Assembly: GCF_000346465.2 (NCBI RefSeq)
Contig: NC_034015.1
Coordinates: 19,344,462 to 19,408,461 of the forward strand
DNA: 64,000 nucleotides
From: Prunus persica
Lineage: Eukaryota; Streptophyta; Magnoliopsida; Rosales; Rosaceae
Reading direction: 5' to 3'
Part shown: positions 12,791 through 26,472 of the stretch, in pieces
How positions within the stretch are numbered: position 1 is the stretch's first letter
Layout of the letters: every line of letters starts with the position of its first letter
Notes under the pieces: model-generated
What the model was told of the DNA's origin: nothing
Seen by the model: the letters and a program-made list of their open reading frames with translations, nothing else
Databases searched by the model: none
Position numbers and translations under genes: made by a program

Positions 12791-14121
12791 CATGTAACAC
12801 TAATTGGTCCAAGATTAAGGAGGGGACCTGCTGGGGATGGGGAAGATTTATTTTTTTGTTCCAAACTAGGACTAGCTGGCGCGGCAAGCTTGAGCTCTAG
12901 ATCCGGTACAACTGATGCTGATGAACCGGGTTTTGAGGCAGCAATGTTTGATGAATATTTCATCTGGGAATCGATCAATCCGTAAATCCAAACCGGTAGC
13001 TGCTGATTAGCACTGCAGTGATCCGGTTTTAGATTATCTAAGTTTGGATTTTGAGCTGCTACGGAGGTGCCGAGTTCAAGCAGAGGCAGCGTGGCACCAG
13101 AGTTGTCATGAATAATATTGTTATGTTGAGGAGGAAGAACTTGATGATCATCGCTTAATGGCTGCTTATAATGAGAGGTGTTGGTATTGGCAGGATGACC
13201 AGTTGACAGATTGATATTGTTGCTCCTCCCAAACTGTCACATATATGAACATAATTAATTGAATTTTGAGCACAGAATTAAAATTCAATCCATACATAAA
13301 TTTTAATTAAGAGGGGGAGATTTTTAAACTTAAGTATATTATATACCATGTCGAAGAGGCTAGAACGTCGTTTCTTCTTGGTGAGGGTTGCTTGCCTGAG
13401 AAAGTACTTCTGAGCATGGCTGGCAACTTGGGTTGGGGTTCTTGTGGTCACATAGTTCCTAGAGATGCCTCTCCAGTCACCCTTTCCAAGCTTCTCGAGA
13501 CCGATTAGAAACGTCCGGTGCTCCTCTTCTGTCCATGGAACTCCTGTGCGTGAAAATAAAATCAATATATATATAATAAACATTTAAATGTATATATGTT
13601 AAGCAAAAAATAAATGGGTGATTAATTTGTGCAGAAAATGTGCTATAGAAACTGAATACACAGAAGAAATTGAAGTAAAATATCCCTTCATATTGAAGTT
13701 TTTATTTTCCTTTCAAAATAAGAAGAAGAAGAAGAAGAAAGAAATGATTAAATGGGAACTGACCCTTTTTCCTCTCTTGGGCTCGGCATATGAGACCATC
13801 AGAGAGATAGCCGATGGATGCTTTATCCTGAATAGAATTCTCATCCACAGAAATTCTTGAAGAAGATGGGGAGGACGATGAGGCCGATGACGTGGGCAAG
13901 CAATCCATGCTGAAACTTTTCTTCATGGACATGGCAACATGATGATTCATATTAGATGATGAAGGCATCATGAGATGATGATGATCATGATGATGAAGTT
14001 GGACACCAAAGAGCCTAACCCCAACATGACCAACACTAAAACTTGTACCAGTCCCTCTGAAATTCGTGCAGGTCCTTGAATTGTGGCCTATGTTTCCACA
14101 ATGTGAGCACTTTCTGCCCAT
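12790..14121 (-). CDS. SHAQKYF-class MYB-like transcription factor (At5g56840-like)
   Basis: A nuclear DNA-binding protein of the single-repeat MYB family that recognises I-box/TATCCA-like elements. Exons on the minus strand are 14121-13764, 13543-13347 and 13233-12790, 999 bp, 332 aa. The N-terminus has a CCHC zinc-knuckle ('[14 protein letters not shown]'). The single MYB repeat begins '[13 protein letters not shown]', is split from the N-terminus by intron 1, and ends in the diagnostic SHAQKYF. Near the C-terminus 'LELKLA' fits an EAR-type repression motif, and the protein ends 'PISVT', as I recall for the Arabidopsis homologue. The start is placed at 'MGRKC' because the zinc knuckle begins family members. 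The His/Met-rich and Ser-rich linkers look disordered. The stop codon runs straight into a 23-nt A tract. Confidence 0.93.
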
Positions 14122-14203
14122 TTTCACCCAGACAAGAACAATGATAATATTATTAAGTGCCTTCCCTCCACTTAATTCTCCAAATAATAACAAGTCCAAA
14201 ACT

Positions 14204-14262
14204 CAGAGAGAGAGAGAGACAGAGAGACAGAGAGAGAGAAAGACAGAGAGGAGAGAGGGAGA
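14204..14262 (-). repeat. GA/CT-rich microsatellite in the MYB 5' leader
   Basis: An interrupted GA run on the + strand (CT on the transcript) lies 80-140 bp upstream of the MYB ATG. CT-rich leaders are common in plant genes and recur in this window. Confidence 0.8.
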
Positions 14263-14282
14263 ATAAGTAAAGTGTTTTGGTG

Positions 14283-14291
14283 GTATATAAG
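14283..14291 (-). promoter_or_regulatory. Possible TATA box of the MYB gene
   Basis: 'TTATATACC' on the minus strand lies about 165 bp upstream of the ATG and about 25-30 bp upstream of the CT-rich leader. It is a reasonable core promoter position. Confidence 0.4.
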
Positions 14292-17200
14292 ATGATGGGG
14301 GAGGGGGGGGTGAGGGTGGGGTTTATGAAAATGGATGCACACCAAGAGAAGATGATTGGATGGATATTTTTTTATTGATGGATTTTTTTTCCAAGTTGGG
14401 TTCTAAACATATTAACAAAACTTGTATAACTACCTACCTCTCTCTGCCTCCCTTTATACAAATTATAAATCTTATCTTATACAGTATACTTTTTGTCCTC
14501 TGGAGTTTGTAGGCATATATACTACTTACGTACAAATATTGATGAGTAGGGGACCCTCTAGCAAACTATTCAGCTTTTTGTGTTTTTTCTTTTTTCTTTT
14601 TTAATTAAACACCAATTACTTACTACTTTTATATATAAGAAGATAAATCGCAGGTATCTATATGTTCGTATCCTTTTTTTTAATTACCGTAGAGTGGAAT
14701 ATCACTAAATTAAAAGTTAGTTAGTAATTATATTCACATTTAAGTCAGTGTGTACATAATGAGTTTTTTAATGTGTTTTCTTTGAATATGGTGTGTACCG
14801 TGAAAGAGAAGAGAAAGAAAAAGATGGATGATCTTTTCCAATATTTTGGAAGTCGGTGGGTGAGAAATATCTAAGAAAAGGAAGACTACTTTGAAAGTTG
14901 ATACATTGATCAACCCATGTTGCACTTTCTTAGGAAACTCATAGAAACAACATACCATATCATTATAAGACAACCAAAAAGGGCAAAAAAGAAAACAGAA
15001 TAATGTTAGCCTAAATTAGTTCAACATTATATGATATTTTTCAGTACTTTCGTAGTTAGTTCCACCAAAAATTAAGGAGGATGTTAGGCTCCTGCTCATA
15101 AGTCAACAACTATATGCCCCTAATACCAATAATTTCAAAGGAAGGAAGCCAAAATTATTGTCCATTTCAAATCAGTGGACCAATTAATACTCAAAATAGA
15201 TTGATGTACAAATTAATGATTTGATCATGATCACCATCTAATCAAACATTGAAATAATCGAAATCGCTTAAAATCTATGATCACCGTCATCATCATCATG
15301 GCCATTTTCCATATTGTTGCCACGTAAATTTATTTTTATTCGACGGTTGATCATCAATCTATATCATCTATTATCAAGTCTAACCTAATTATTTATCCTT
15401 GATTTCTTTTTTTATATCTCATAATATAACTCATATCACTTAATTTTTTTTAATTAAATTATTTTATATGCACAATTTATGGCTAATCACTTTAGCTAAG
15501 GTATACCATAATTATTGTCACACAAAATATATAGAATCCCTCAGTTTGATTAAAGGAGAAGAATAGTATATTCCCTTTCCCATATTGGTAAAGTAATACA
15601 CGAGAGTACTTCAAAATCTAGAGAGAGAGTCATGATATATCTATAATTAATAACTTAGATAGACATATTTATCTCTCACGCAACTACTTTTGTCCTACTT
15701 AATGTTAATCATGGGGCCATCTTGTTAATTAAGATTTTAAGCAAGTTGGAAACTTGGGAAAAAGAAAATAATCCAATATATGAGGAGGCCAAGTTGAAAA
15801 TTATTTAGTCCTTTCTATGTCTGAACCAGGAAACACTTCCAAATTATTTATTTATTTATTTTTATGCATTTTGCATTTGGCGTTATTATAGAAACGAATC
15901 TTCCCTCGTATGAAACCAGAGGATAATTATAATTGACAGTTGAATATATTATGTTATTAAATTCCCTTAATTGCATCGATATTTGTCAAAGGGTTGTAGC
16001 CTATGAGCTAAAACCTAAAACTGCAAGAATGGAGGCGAGCTTGAGATCTCAGCTTCATCTGAAAAGGACTCAGAGGGAATATTTATTTTAAGTACCAAGT
16101 TGTATAGATTGATTATTAAAGCATATATGTCTTGCTAAATCATGTTCCTGTGTTCAATAATTATATTAAATCTGGTACAGAGATTTGATTAGAAATCATT
16201 CTTTTTCTGCCCACAATTGCTTCCCACACAAACCCAAAAGGCATAAACTTTACGAGAAATAAATGGCCATAAAATAATGAAGTGTACCCATCAGCCTGAG
16301 TTGCTCAAGTTAAAAACAAACCACTGCATCTAAACAAGGGAGGGAATGATCAACTTTCAAACAACACTAGCATAGTGAAGCAGTAGTAGTATCAGACCAT
16401 GATCGATGTTTTTGGCTTTAATTTTAGATCAGTTGTCCACAAGCGTAATGTGGTGTAAAATAATCATGATCGTTGAAACATGCGAGGGGAATAATGAATC
16501 AACAGTTGAAATGAGTTCATTTTTTTTGTTTTAAATATATTATAGCACTGCTTTTTGAGTCTACTTCTTTCCCTAAAGTCCAACCAAAACATAAAGGAAA
16601 AAGAGAATGGGGGGTTGTAAAACACTAGCATCCACAGATAAGCAAGATGGAAAAAAGTAGCACACACATTTCAAGTTCAAATATGGGAAGAAGAAAAAAA
16701 AAAGGTTAAAAGAATGGACAAGGTTTTGACATGGGTCATATTCAAATCCAAGATCTCAACTGCTCTTTAATCTTTTTAATTAGGAACTGAGAGCATAATG
16801 CCTTTATATCTCATTATCATATTATATACATAATTAATCTTCCATTAGTGCTAAAGATTACATCATATGCCATGATCCAATATTAGCTACAACTACAAAT
16901 GAAGTAGAGGAATATACAATGTACAAGCACTAAGCATCTTTTCTTTTTCTTCTTCTTCTTCTTTTCTTTTTTTCTTCAAAATAATCTCATATCAGCAGCC
17001 ACAACAGAAGTGATATTATTGTCACTTGTCTATTTTATTTATCTGTGGAGAGGGAATGATTGTAACAGTAGGCCAAAGAACATCAGTACTTAACGTCTGT
17101 CAATTCTATTGCACATAAAATAATATTTATTTATTTATTTTTTATACTTTTTTTTATAAAAAAATATTTTTATTTTTGTTGCTGCAATAAAATAAGATTT

Positions 17201-18756
17201 GATTCTAGAAATAAGTGTCTTTCTAAACATACAAAGAGGTGTGGCCATTCAAGTCATTGCTTCCAAGTCAAAGTTAAGAAAGAATCTTCACTATGCAGAT
17301 GAGGAAACTTGGAAAATCAAGCAATTTGGACCGCACTGAAAAAAGTTTTTATCATTCTTTGAACAAAGCCTCAGGTTTTGAAAATTGAAGTCAATTGTAG
17401 CACATATGATTCTCCTGGTACTTGATAGAGTGGCCAATTTAAATTTGTCAGCAAGTTCATCAGTGCTTTTCTTATAATCACAATCACAAGGAATTTATCC
17501 TGAGCTGGTGGATTGAGTATCAGGAATTGAAAATGAATGGCTCATATGAAGCCTAGACATCAGAAAATTATATATTTTTTTTTTTGATACAAGCGATATT
17601 ATACTGTAAATTAATCTAAACTCCGAGAAAAGGGATTCAAACTCGGATGCATAGTAGGGAGCACATAATTATTAATTTGCCTTGTATATGAAATCTTGTT
17701 CATATCTTACAGTAGATATATACGTTCCCCCCAGTGTAAGATATGAAGAAAAGTATTCAATAGTTGCAAAATTCTCTGATTTGTTTCAGTCCCTGAAGCA
17801 ACCAATTATGTAGTCAAAGGTATCACAAGCTTGAACAAAGAACAACAGTTTTTAAATCAAAGTCAAATGCCTTTTAGTGACCTTGAATTGATTCATTGCC
17901 GTTCTAAACATTCAAATCAAGAAGGAAACCAATGGACTATGAGAACAAAGAAAATTTCAAAGATTGTCTTGTAACATATATATCATATTGATTTGCTTTT
18001 CGAAGAAGCAAACTTCTAGAATACCTCAGCTAATACATTATTCAGGTAATCACAGAGGATAAATAAGAAATAAAAATCCATCATGTAACTGAAAAACCAG
18101 AACAATCAAATTCCTAGGATTTTCTCTGAATTGGGAGAGGTTCAATCTGCTTGTACAAATAGCATGTGCTTCAAGGTCAACATTATCAAGAAGCACAAAA
18201 CTTAAAAAATGTTTGTTTCTAACTTCAAAGACATTGCACAAGTAATTTCCTTGAAAGTTGAAACAACCCACAAGTTGAAAAGATTAATACTTCTACACTA
18301 CGTTATGCGTCTGCAACTTCTCTCTGTATTACATCCTTTCACCAAAATATTCTTTTATCAAACAATGAGAACTGCCCCAATATAAATCTTGAATTTTCAT
18401 TACAAGACAACCATGAGCCGCCTGGTAAGGTCTTCATACAACAAATTAGTCCAGATGCTAAGCCATTTTGTAAAGACAATGGCAGTTAGATCACTGCAAA
18501 AAGAAGAAATAAAAACCACACTAATTACAACAATTCATAGGGAAATCTATCTTTCTGTACCTAGGAAGCATGGATATGGATATTGGTAAAGTATGTTAGC
18601 TTTTGGATTTAGATTAATAACAAGATACCATTCAAATTGGGGGGAAAAGAGAGAGGATGTTTTGCACCTTTAATTTTCTGTTAAGAGTTCTCTTTCTTGA
18701 TTCTGAAAATAGAATAACAGTTTTGTGGAATAAAGAAACTGACCTATTGCATGTTT
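14292..18756. other. Gene-poor intergenic region
   Basis: AT-rich, with no supported coding gene. The left end is the MYB promoter and the right end (about 18000-18756) should include the LPXA 3' UTR. A SINE-like insert lies at 17575-17670. All open frames here are short and featureless. Confidence 0.5.
17575..17670 (-). mobile_element. SINE-like insert, minus orientation
   Basis: Read on the minus strand, it has a tRNA B-box-like stretch ('GAGTTTGAATCCC', complement of about 17632-17646) and ends 'TATCGCTTGTATC' followed by an A run. The same tail occurs at 32573-32660, 42990-43060 and, as 'TATTGCTTGTTAT', at 54388-54497. A tRNA-derived SINE family explains this best. The ends are approximate. 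Confidence 0.5.
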
Positions 18757-20723
18757 TTAAGAGCCATTCCAATGTCTGAATTTACATATTCCACGTCGTT
18801 TTCCTTCAAAAGAGTCACGGATAGATTGCACCATGGAACAGACTACAGATACATGAGCCAATTCATCACGCATCTCCTGCAAAATGAATTTAACTCCATT
18901 GACCAACGATTTAAAATTATATCATGGAGAGGGTGACGGATATGGTTGAATATGATACCATGTCAGCCAGACGTTCATCGAAACCCTTCGAAATTTCAGC
19001 AGGCATGAATATTTTTTGGTAAGCTGTTCGCAGGCTTCTGATCTAGATCCTTGCCCAGAGGAATAAAAGCTCTTTTAGGCATTCAATTTAACATAAGGAA
19101 GTAGAAAGTGCAACTAAGATAAAATATTTGTTAACGCAAACCTCTTGGGCTGTGAAACCATGACGTCGTAGACCCTCAAGATTTAAACCACGAAGTTCAG
19201 CTCTTTCTCCTGCAACCATCATGTACTTTGGAACATCCTGTGCAATCTTCAGGCAAATAAAATAAGAATGTAAAATCAATATTGCACAGTGGGAAATTTA
19301 TAGTTAATTCATGGCTTACACTCATAAATGGACAAGAGAAATTGTGCAGGTTCCCTTGATACATAAGCTATTGAAATTATAGTGTATAATGACAGACGGT
19401 AAAGAGTAAGATCATGTCATACCACGGAGCCACCACCAATAAAAGAGAAAGAACCAACATGGCAGAACTGATGAACAACTACAGCCCCTGCAGTGTGAGC
19501 ATAATCCTACATTTGAAACATGACTATATATCAGATACAGCAAGTAGGATAGAAGTATATAAATTACATTTGAAATGCAAAGAGAAGGGATTTGAAATGC
19601 AAAGATAGAATGTAACATTGTTGATTTGAGAAAATATAACGGACATCTCAAATATATTTATTAGAGTGAAAGAAAATATCTTTCTACAAAACATCAACCA
19701 CTATCCTGAAATTTGAAATCTCACAATCCAAATAAAGCGTAAGGGCTTACTTCCACCACAACATGGCCTGCTAAAAGGGTATTATTTGCAAAAATGATGC
19801 TGTTTCCAATCTTGCAATCGTGGGCAATATGACAAGAACCCATGATAAGATTATTATTCCCAATAACCTGATCACAAAACACTAGTATCAGAGCATGAAA
19901 CTTAACACACGACACACAAAAATAAATGAAAAAGTAATTATCATATCCACATACTGTTGTATCACTCGACTTCGAAGACCGGTGGATTGATGTATGCTCC
20001 CTGATGTCATTGTTGTCCCCAACCTCAAGGAAACATTCATCCCCTGACTAAATCATAAAACAAACACTAACTAGTGAATTTGGTCATAAAATTTTTGTGT
20101 ATCCTGCTGACTTTGTTACATAAATGAAACATTGAAACTGACCTTGTACTTCAAGTCTTGGCATTTGACACCAACCACAGCATGGTGTCCAATAATATTA
20201 TTACATCCCAGCAAAGTTCGGCCTGGAAGATCATCACCAACAACGGCGCCACTGCCTGACAAATTTTGTACCACAATGCAAAGTTCAAAACTTGAAATCA
20301 AAAGTGAAACCTTTATCAACTTTTCAACAATTTATATGCATTCAAAACTCACGTCATCAAAACACAACGCTCCCCAACTTCTGAATTTCCGAATATATGG
20401 CTTCCCGGGTATAATTGGCAGCCATTTCCAACCTTCACGGTCGACCCAACAGTACAAAAGGGACCAATTGAAACACCCTGATCGCAAAAACACCACAGCC
20501 AAAACCACACTATCAGTTTCATCAGTAGGTAGCTATTTTAGTTGAGAATTGTGAGGTGGAGCAAATGAAGTACCTGACCCAAAACGGCATTGGGGTGAAC
20601 GATTGCAGTGGGATGAATGGAGCCAGGTGCAAGTGTGCTGCAGAAGCGACGCAGGGACAGAGAGTTAAGGCTGCTCAACACAGAGCTTAAGCGCTTGCTG
20701 CCAACTGTCACCAGCGCACACAT
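18757..20723 (-). CDS. LPXA: UDP-N-acetylglucosamine O-acyltransferase, LpxA, mitochondrial
   Basis: It catalyses the first step of lipid A-type synthesis, acyl transfer from acyl-ACP to UDP-GlcNAc. In Arabidopsis (At4g29540) the enzyme is mitochondrial. Nine exons on the minus strand: 20723-20574, 20477-20353, 20251-20143, 20047-19955, 19867-19751, 19506-19423, 19246-19142, 19042-18959, 18876-18757, giving 328 aa. The first ~30 residues are Arg/Ser/Leu-rich and acid-free, as in a mitochondrial presequence. The rest is a left-handed beta-helix of hexapeptide repeats starting '[14 protein letters not shown]'. The block '[12 protein letters not shown]' carries the histidine matching the catalytic His125 of E. 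coli LpxA, and '[10 protein letters not shown]' and '[13 protein letters not shown]' are strongly conserved. The exon 3 and exon 7 acceptors were chosen by protein continuity. Nothing in the sequence suggests decay. Confidence 0.93.
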
Positions 20724-22776
20724 GGTGTTCGTCCCGTGGTCTCACTCAGACTCATACTCTGGTTTTCCTTTCAGTCCTTTCCCGGGCTTATAGCTTCTTT
20801 CACTTTTTTGGGCCCAATTTTTACCACATTCGCACTATAATTACCGCCAATAATACACCAAACTCACCTTTTTTTTTTTTTTTTTTGTTGTGTGTGTGTT
20901 CTTTTAATAAGAACATGGGTGCTCAACAGACTGAAAAAGTTATGACGCTTGTCATGTCGTGATTGGTTGAGATAATAAAATAATGGCATTTTTGTTTTAC
21001 ACAAGTGTTTCATTTTAATAAGTCAAGGTTCAGCGCACCAAATAACAGTCATTGTCCATTTTAATTGAAGTAGTCCCCATAAAATCTTATTTTTACAGCA
21101 GAATTGACATCAGTAACCTGTTTAGGGTTCCTAAAGGTTGAGACCAAGGTCTTAAATATTGGAAGTTTCGGAAATATTGGTGGTCCAAAAACACAGAATT
21201 ATCGGGAAAGTATCGATATCGGTAAGAATTATATAAAAACGATGGAAATTGTGATAAAAATGTGGAAAGTTTTAATGAAACTTTAGACGATGTGCATTTA
21301 GTCAGTTATCTACTAATTTGACCCCCAAAAAAATTGAAGCAAATGTATTGCATAGTTAGTTTGAGTGATTTAAGTTGAGTATACTGCGAGCAGACAAACA
21401 CTACTGTAACTTAGAAAATGTGTAATCTTTATATCAGTGGTGTATTGTAGACAGTCTCTGTAATTTTTTCTTATAAGAAGTCATGGTTATTAAACTCTCG
21501 TCATTTATGTTTTTGAAGCATTCTATGTGGTTTTGTTGCTGGACTTGCTAGTTTCAACACTTTGATGTGGTGGTTTAAGCTTGTGTTTGATGTTAGAAGA
21601 AACTCGCACTTTTCATCCTGTTCTAATTTCTACAATCTTGTGCAGGAGGAATTTCATAGACGAAAATTTGTTCTTAGAAGCCGCAATTGCAAACATTTAA
21701 CGTGAGCAGATATTGATTTAAATTTTAAACCATGTTTTATTGTCATCTCACTTATAGAAGTAAAAATGAAAAAGCAAAAAGATAAATAGTAAGGCAATAA
21801 TACACGACTGTTAAAACTGTTTTTGTGAGATGTTTTTCATCCCCTGAAGCTCTTATCAGCCGGATTAGAGATGTCGGTCCTCTGGCTGTTTACAGTAATC
21901 TGCGTTATATCTCTGGTGATTTGGAAGCAAGCAAATAATGATTTTGAGCCTTTGCCTCCTCTTCTTTTTGAAATTCTGATATGTTTTGTATATGAGTATT
22001 GAACAGTAGTGTTAAACAAATTTCCCTGTTTTAATATGGCTCCGATTGATTTTTTACGTTTATATTAAATAATGGAAAACCATCTAATGATTCCTTAAAA
22101 TAATATCAAGCGGTGGGTAATTTACCAACAAACATGTAGAAGAACTCATTAGGTGGCTTCATAGAAGAGGCAAGCAGTGTCATGAGTGGTAGAGGGTCAC
22201 CCCTTGTGATCAATGAATCGGATCGAAATCAGGGTATTCCAATTTAAATCCAAAAAATGAATACCATAATAATATGAAAACGTATGAATTATGGATAACC
22301 TGGTTTTAAGCAGGCCCATCCACGTCCCGTCCCATAGTTACTTACTACCGAGCACACCAGATACGTGTATGATCAAGACGATGGTTAAAGCATGAGCAAC
22401 CATGTTGATGTGTCTATAATATGATCTTATTATCAAACTCTTACGCAAGAGAACATTACTCAGTTGATAATTACTATATTAACAGGACGATGTTATATGT
22501 CTACAAAATCTCCAGATATTCAATTTGACGTAGCAACAACACGAGTGAGGACTGGAGGAATGGAATGAAATTTCATCAACTTCATTCATATGGTTGTAAA
22601 CTTGTAACTCGTAAGGAATTGACGACAGGCATATCTACCTATCTTACAACTACACATTACAACAGAAACTAATTAACTAGAATGTATAATAATACCTTTC
22701 TTTTGTTCTTTTGGAACAAAAATGTATAGCTATCTTGTGGATCGTCTACAGATTGTTCTCACAATGCCTCCTTCCT
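20724..22776. other. Intergenic region, possible dispersed repeats
   Basis: It starts with the LPXA promoter, then a T17 run with a short TG repeat (about 20871-20900). 21140-21300 has low-complexity 'GGAAATATTGG...TATCGATATCGG' sequence typical of old dispersed repeats. About 20950-20990 resembles the flank of the hairpin element at 10857-10925. No gene is recognised. Confidence 0.4.
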
Positions 22777-25700
22777 TCAAGAATGCTTTGTCGAATTTGC
22801 GGGGATGTCATCGCCTTCCAAAATCCGAAGCACCTATAGGAACCAAATGGACAAGAAATTTCAATGGTTCTCAGGCAAAAATGAAGATGCAGTGAGTGAG
22901 GTGACATGACATCAACTCATACCTGGGACATGCGAGGCCTGGAATGAGGGTCTCTCCTGATGCACAAGGAAGCACATTGCAGCATGTTACAAACCTCTTG
23001 ATTCGAATAGCAGCTCCTTAACCGCGGGTCTAACAGCTCGAAAATGGCGTTCTTTTCTAGCAAGGGCCGTGCCTGCTCCACACAGATGAGTATAAGCAAT
23101 GACCCTTAAAGCTCTTTGAAAGTAGCTATGGCAGAAGTCTCAATATTCTATCAAAACTCTATTTAGTATGTTTTGAAAAAGAAAGATGTCAGATGTTCTA
23201 TCTCTGATATACTGCACGATCTCAAATTACAGTTATCTTGTTCATGCTTACCCATTCAGTGAGGCACTGTTGGCCTTTAGGCTTGTTTAAGTCCATAGCT
23301 TTCCGTCCTGTAATAAGCTCCACTAGAACTACCCCGAAGGAATATACATCAGCTTTTTCTGTGATTTGTCCACTTTGAGCATATTCTGGAGCCAAGTAAC
23401 TACATTTAAGGCAAGGTTTCTGGTTTAGTCTAAACTTTGTCAATTGTAATTTGGTATAATGAGAAGGACTTTTTTTTGTTTTTTTCTCAAGTCCTATGGC
23501 CTTACCCAAATGTTCCAAGTACTCTTGTTTGCATCCCAACATCTCCATCTGGTTGCCACCTTGCCAGTCCAAAATCTCCAACCTGAAACCCAGAACTGGG
23601 TAAGAGTTACTCCGAGTGATACATGTATGGAATTTAACGCTGCATCCTCAATGCACATACGGCTTCACACAAAGAGAAACACTACTCATACAAGATGTGA
23701 TTCATCAAGGACAACATACAACTGGTGAAGGGGAGTAGAAAGTTGAATTTTGTTTTGTAAGAGATGAGGAGTGTATGACATACCAAGGGTTCAAAATCAT
23801 GCGTCAGAAGGATATTGTTTGGTCGCATATCACGGTGGACAATGCAACCCACTCTACACTCTTCGTGAAGGTATCTCAACCCTCGAGCTGCTCCAACTGC
23901 AATTCTTTGTCGCGCAGACCATTTTAATGGATGTCTTTGTGGCCCTGAAAATTTTAGCATCCCCTTAACTTGGATGGTCACAGAAGTGAATACGCACATT
24001 TATAGTTTGTAAAGAAGGTGTAATGCGCTTGTGGAGCAAGAGTGTTCTCGGTAATGTATATATCCACACTTTAACTGAGAATCCTGGAAATAACAGGGTC
24101 CTTATTAACGTCAAGACCATAACCTTTTCATTTGTTTGACAATCTGATTCTTGATCAGTAAACCCAGTCAATCTGTTAATCTATGTAATTTGAAAACCGA
24201 ACATAAATGTTGCCATTCATCTGAAGTAAAGAGGAAATACTAGAGCATGCTTGCTTGCAACTTAGATCTGTTAGTAGTATCATTTCATTTTGTGCATTAA
24301 AAAATCAGGGATAGAGGAGAACTTACCGTATAGATGAGAATTCAAAGACCCATTGCATATATATTCATAAACTAGCAACCTTCTTCCATCCTCCACGCAG
24401 AACCCAATCAGCATCACAACATTGCGATGCTGCGCACAGCTTAGGACTTCAACTTCGGAGCAGAATTCTTGATCACCTTGAGAACTAGCCAATTTATATT
24501 GCTTGACAGCAACAACCTGACCATGTGCTAAGACACCTCTGTGCACAGAACCAAACCCACCTTCAGCCAAGAAATTTGCTTGTGAAAATCCACCTGTAGC
24601 AAATTCCAGTTCCGCATACGTGAACCACCGAGGAGGATTTCCAAAAACAGGTGCTTTGTGCTGACATATGGAGCACAATGGAGGAGGGTTAGGAGGTGAA
24701 TTTTTGGATAATGAAATTGCTTCACGTACACTTCTGCTTAAATTCAAATCAAGCCTATAATTCAAGACCCCAACATCAGGTTCTCGATTCAAGTTAGCTA
24801 ACTTATCCAGCAAGGCTCCATACGTTGAAATCAGAGCCTTATCATAAGGTCTCTCTGAACCTTCCACCGCACATCTTGAAAACTCACCACCAGAACTTTG
24901 ATAATCTGCCATACAAGGCTGGCAACACGAACTTGTGAAGTAAGAACTCTGGTTTTCATTATTTGTCTCGATATCAGATTCATTCAAATTCTGATTTCCT
25001 TCAATAGTAGATGGATACTCTTGCTTTAACCTCCCCAAAATTTCGGAAAGAAAATCTCGTTCAGTCCCCACATCTGAGCTAGATATGGATGATGTTCCAA
25101 TATCAGTTGCAGTCAGAGGTGACTCGTGGTCAAAACTACTTCTAGGAGTCACAGTTGGCCCTCTAATCATATTCGACTCTTCAAACTTGCTTTTTAGACG
25201 TTTTGGAGAAGATTCTGATTCAGACAATGAAGGGTAAGGCACTTCAGGGTCTGTCTTTGTTATCAAATTCAAGCGCAGAACCTTTGGCCCAGATCGTTTC
25301 ATAATCACAACATTGCATTGCAGTTTTTCCATGCAGTGTTTCTTTTCATATTTCAATTGTCTGCACACGAATAAAATTGATAACTTGAAAAGGCAATAAG
25401 GGAAACAAACAGTATTCTGGAGAAAAAGCTTTCATGCACAAAAGTGTTGGCTAAGGATTATGATGCCATTGTATGCTATCACACATCTAAACAGCAATCC
25501 CTAAAATAAGAAATTGTAGGCTATAGCATGTGATAATAGAAATTAAGGTTACATTGACGTATTACTTGTCCAATATAACCCAGTTTGATTGAGCTCTCTT
25601 TGCTTCGGCAGCCACAACACCGCAGGGTGAGCCAGAGAGAATTTTTATCCTGATCTTTATCTGTGAAGAAAATATGATGGGAATGGATTAGTATTAGAAA

Positions 25701-26472
25701 TGAAACATGTAAGGACTAAACCATTGGAAACGGAATTGATGTACCAACCTTCTCTGGATCATAAACATCTTGGAGCCGGAGCACCATCTGAGAGCATGAG
25801 TCCACAATATCATCCTTCTTATCTGACACGGTTCCTGAAAGAGACCTCCGATGACTAGTGGTGCAATCACTAGTAAATCTTGCAAACTCCCATATCTTTT
25901 TACCTGGACACATGGTATTTGAAAGAGAGAGAAAAATCAGATACATCTCATACATAATTCAACTCGGCTGTGATTCAATTGATTTTGAAACTGGTATCAA
26001 AGCTTCAAATTTGTGAAGCACCTCTGTCAAACTTAACATGCCATCGGTAAGATTTTCAAATTCCCAATAGTCAAGTACAGAGGAAGAGAGAACATATTTT
26101 GCCAATACACTAGAAAGTTCCCTAATTAACCAAAAGGAATGCAATTTGAAACATTAACTGGCAATTTTTCTTCAGTTGAAACAGAAAAAACAAGGAGCAT
26201 TATTAGCGAACATGCAATGCAGTTTGCATTTTTGTGTGAATCTTTAACATTTTGATATATAAATGGGCAACTTTTCTTCAGTTGAAACAGAAAAAACAAG
26301 GAGGCTTACTTGATGTGTGAGAAGGAATCACAGCCAAAAGCTTAACATAATCGCCAGGTTGCACAACATGAGTCAAAGCCCACACCAGAGCAGTCTTTTG
26401 AATTTCCCTCAAAGCATTAACAGCAACCACCACAACTTTCCCAGCCACAACTCCATTACTCTTCTCTTTCAT
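22777..26472 (-). CDS. Receptor-like cytoplasmic kinase with N-terminal USP domain (At5g56790/At3g13690 type)
   Basis: A soluble Ser/Thr kinase-like protein of the PERK-like RLCK family. Nine exons: 26472-26310, 25903-25749, 25660-25566, 25360-24327, 23944-23784, 23582-23506, 23399-23252, 23072-22923, 22833-22777, giving 679 aa. Residues 1-150 form a universal-stress-protein-like fold ('[14 protein letters not shown]', '[16 protein letters not shown]'). A Ser/Asp-rich linker with '[12 protein letters not shown]' leads to the kinase domain from about '[14 protein letters not shown]'. The Gly loop reads '[12 protein letters not shown]', the ATP lysine is in '[10 protein letters not shown]', and DFG and '[26 protein letters not shown]' are intact. 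The catalytic loop is HRDMRPNN, with Arg where most kinases have Lys. I recall the same residue in Arabidopsis members, so it is a family trait, but it leaves catalytic competence open. There is no signal peptide or membrane segment. Confidence 0.92.
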
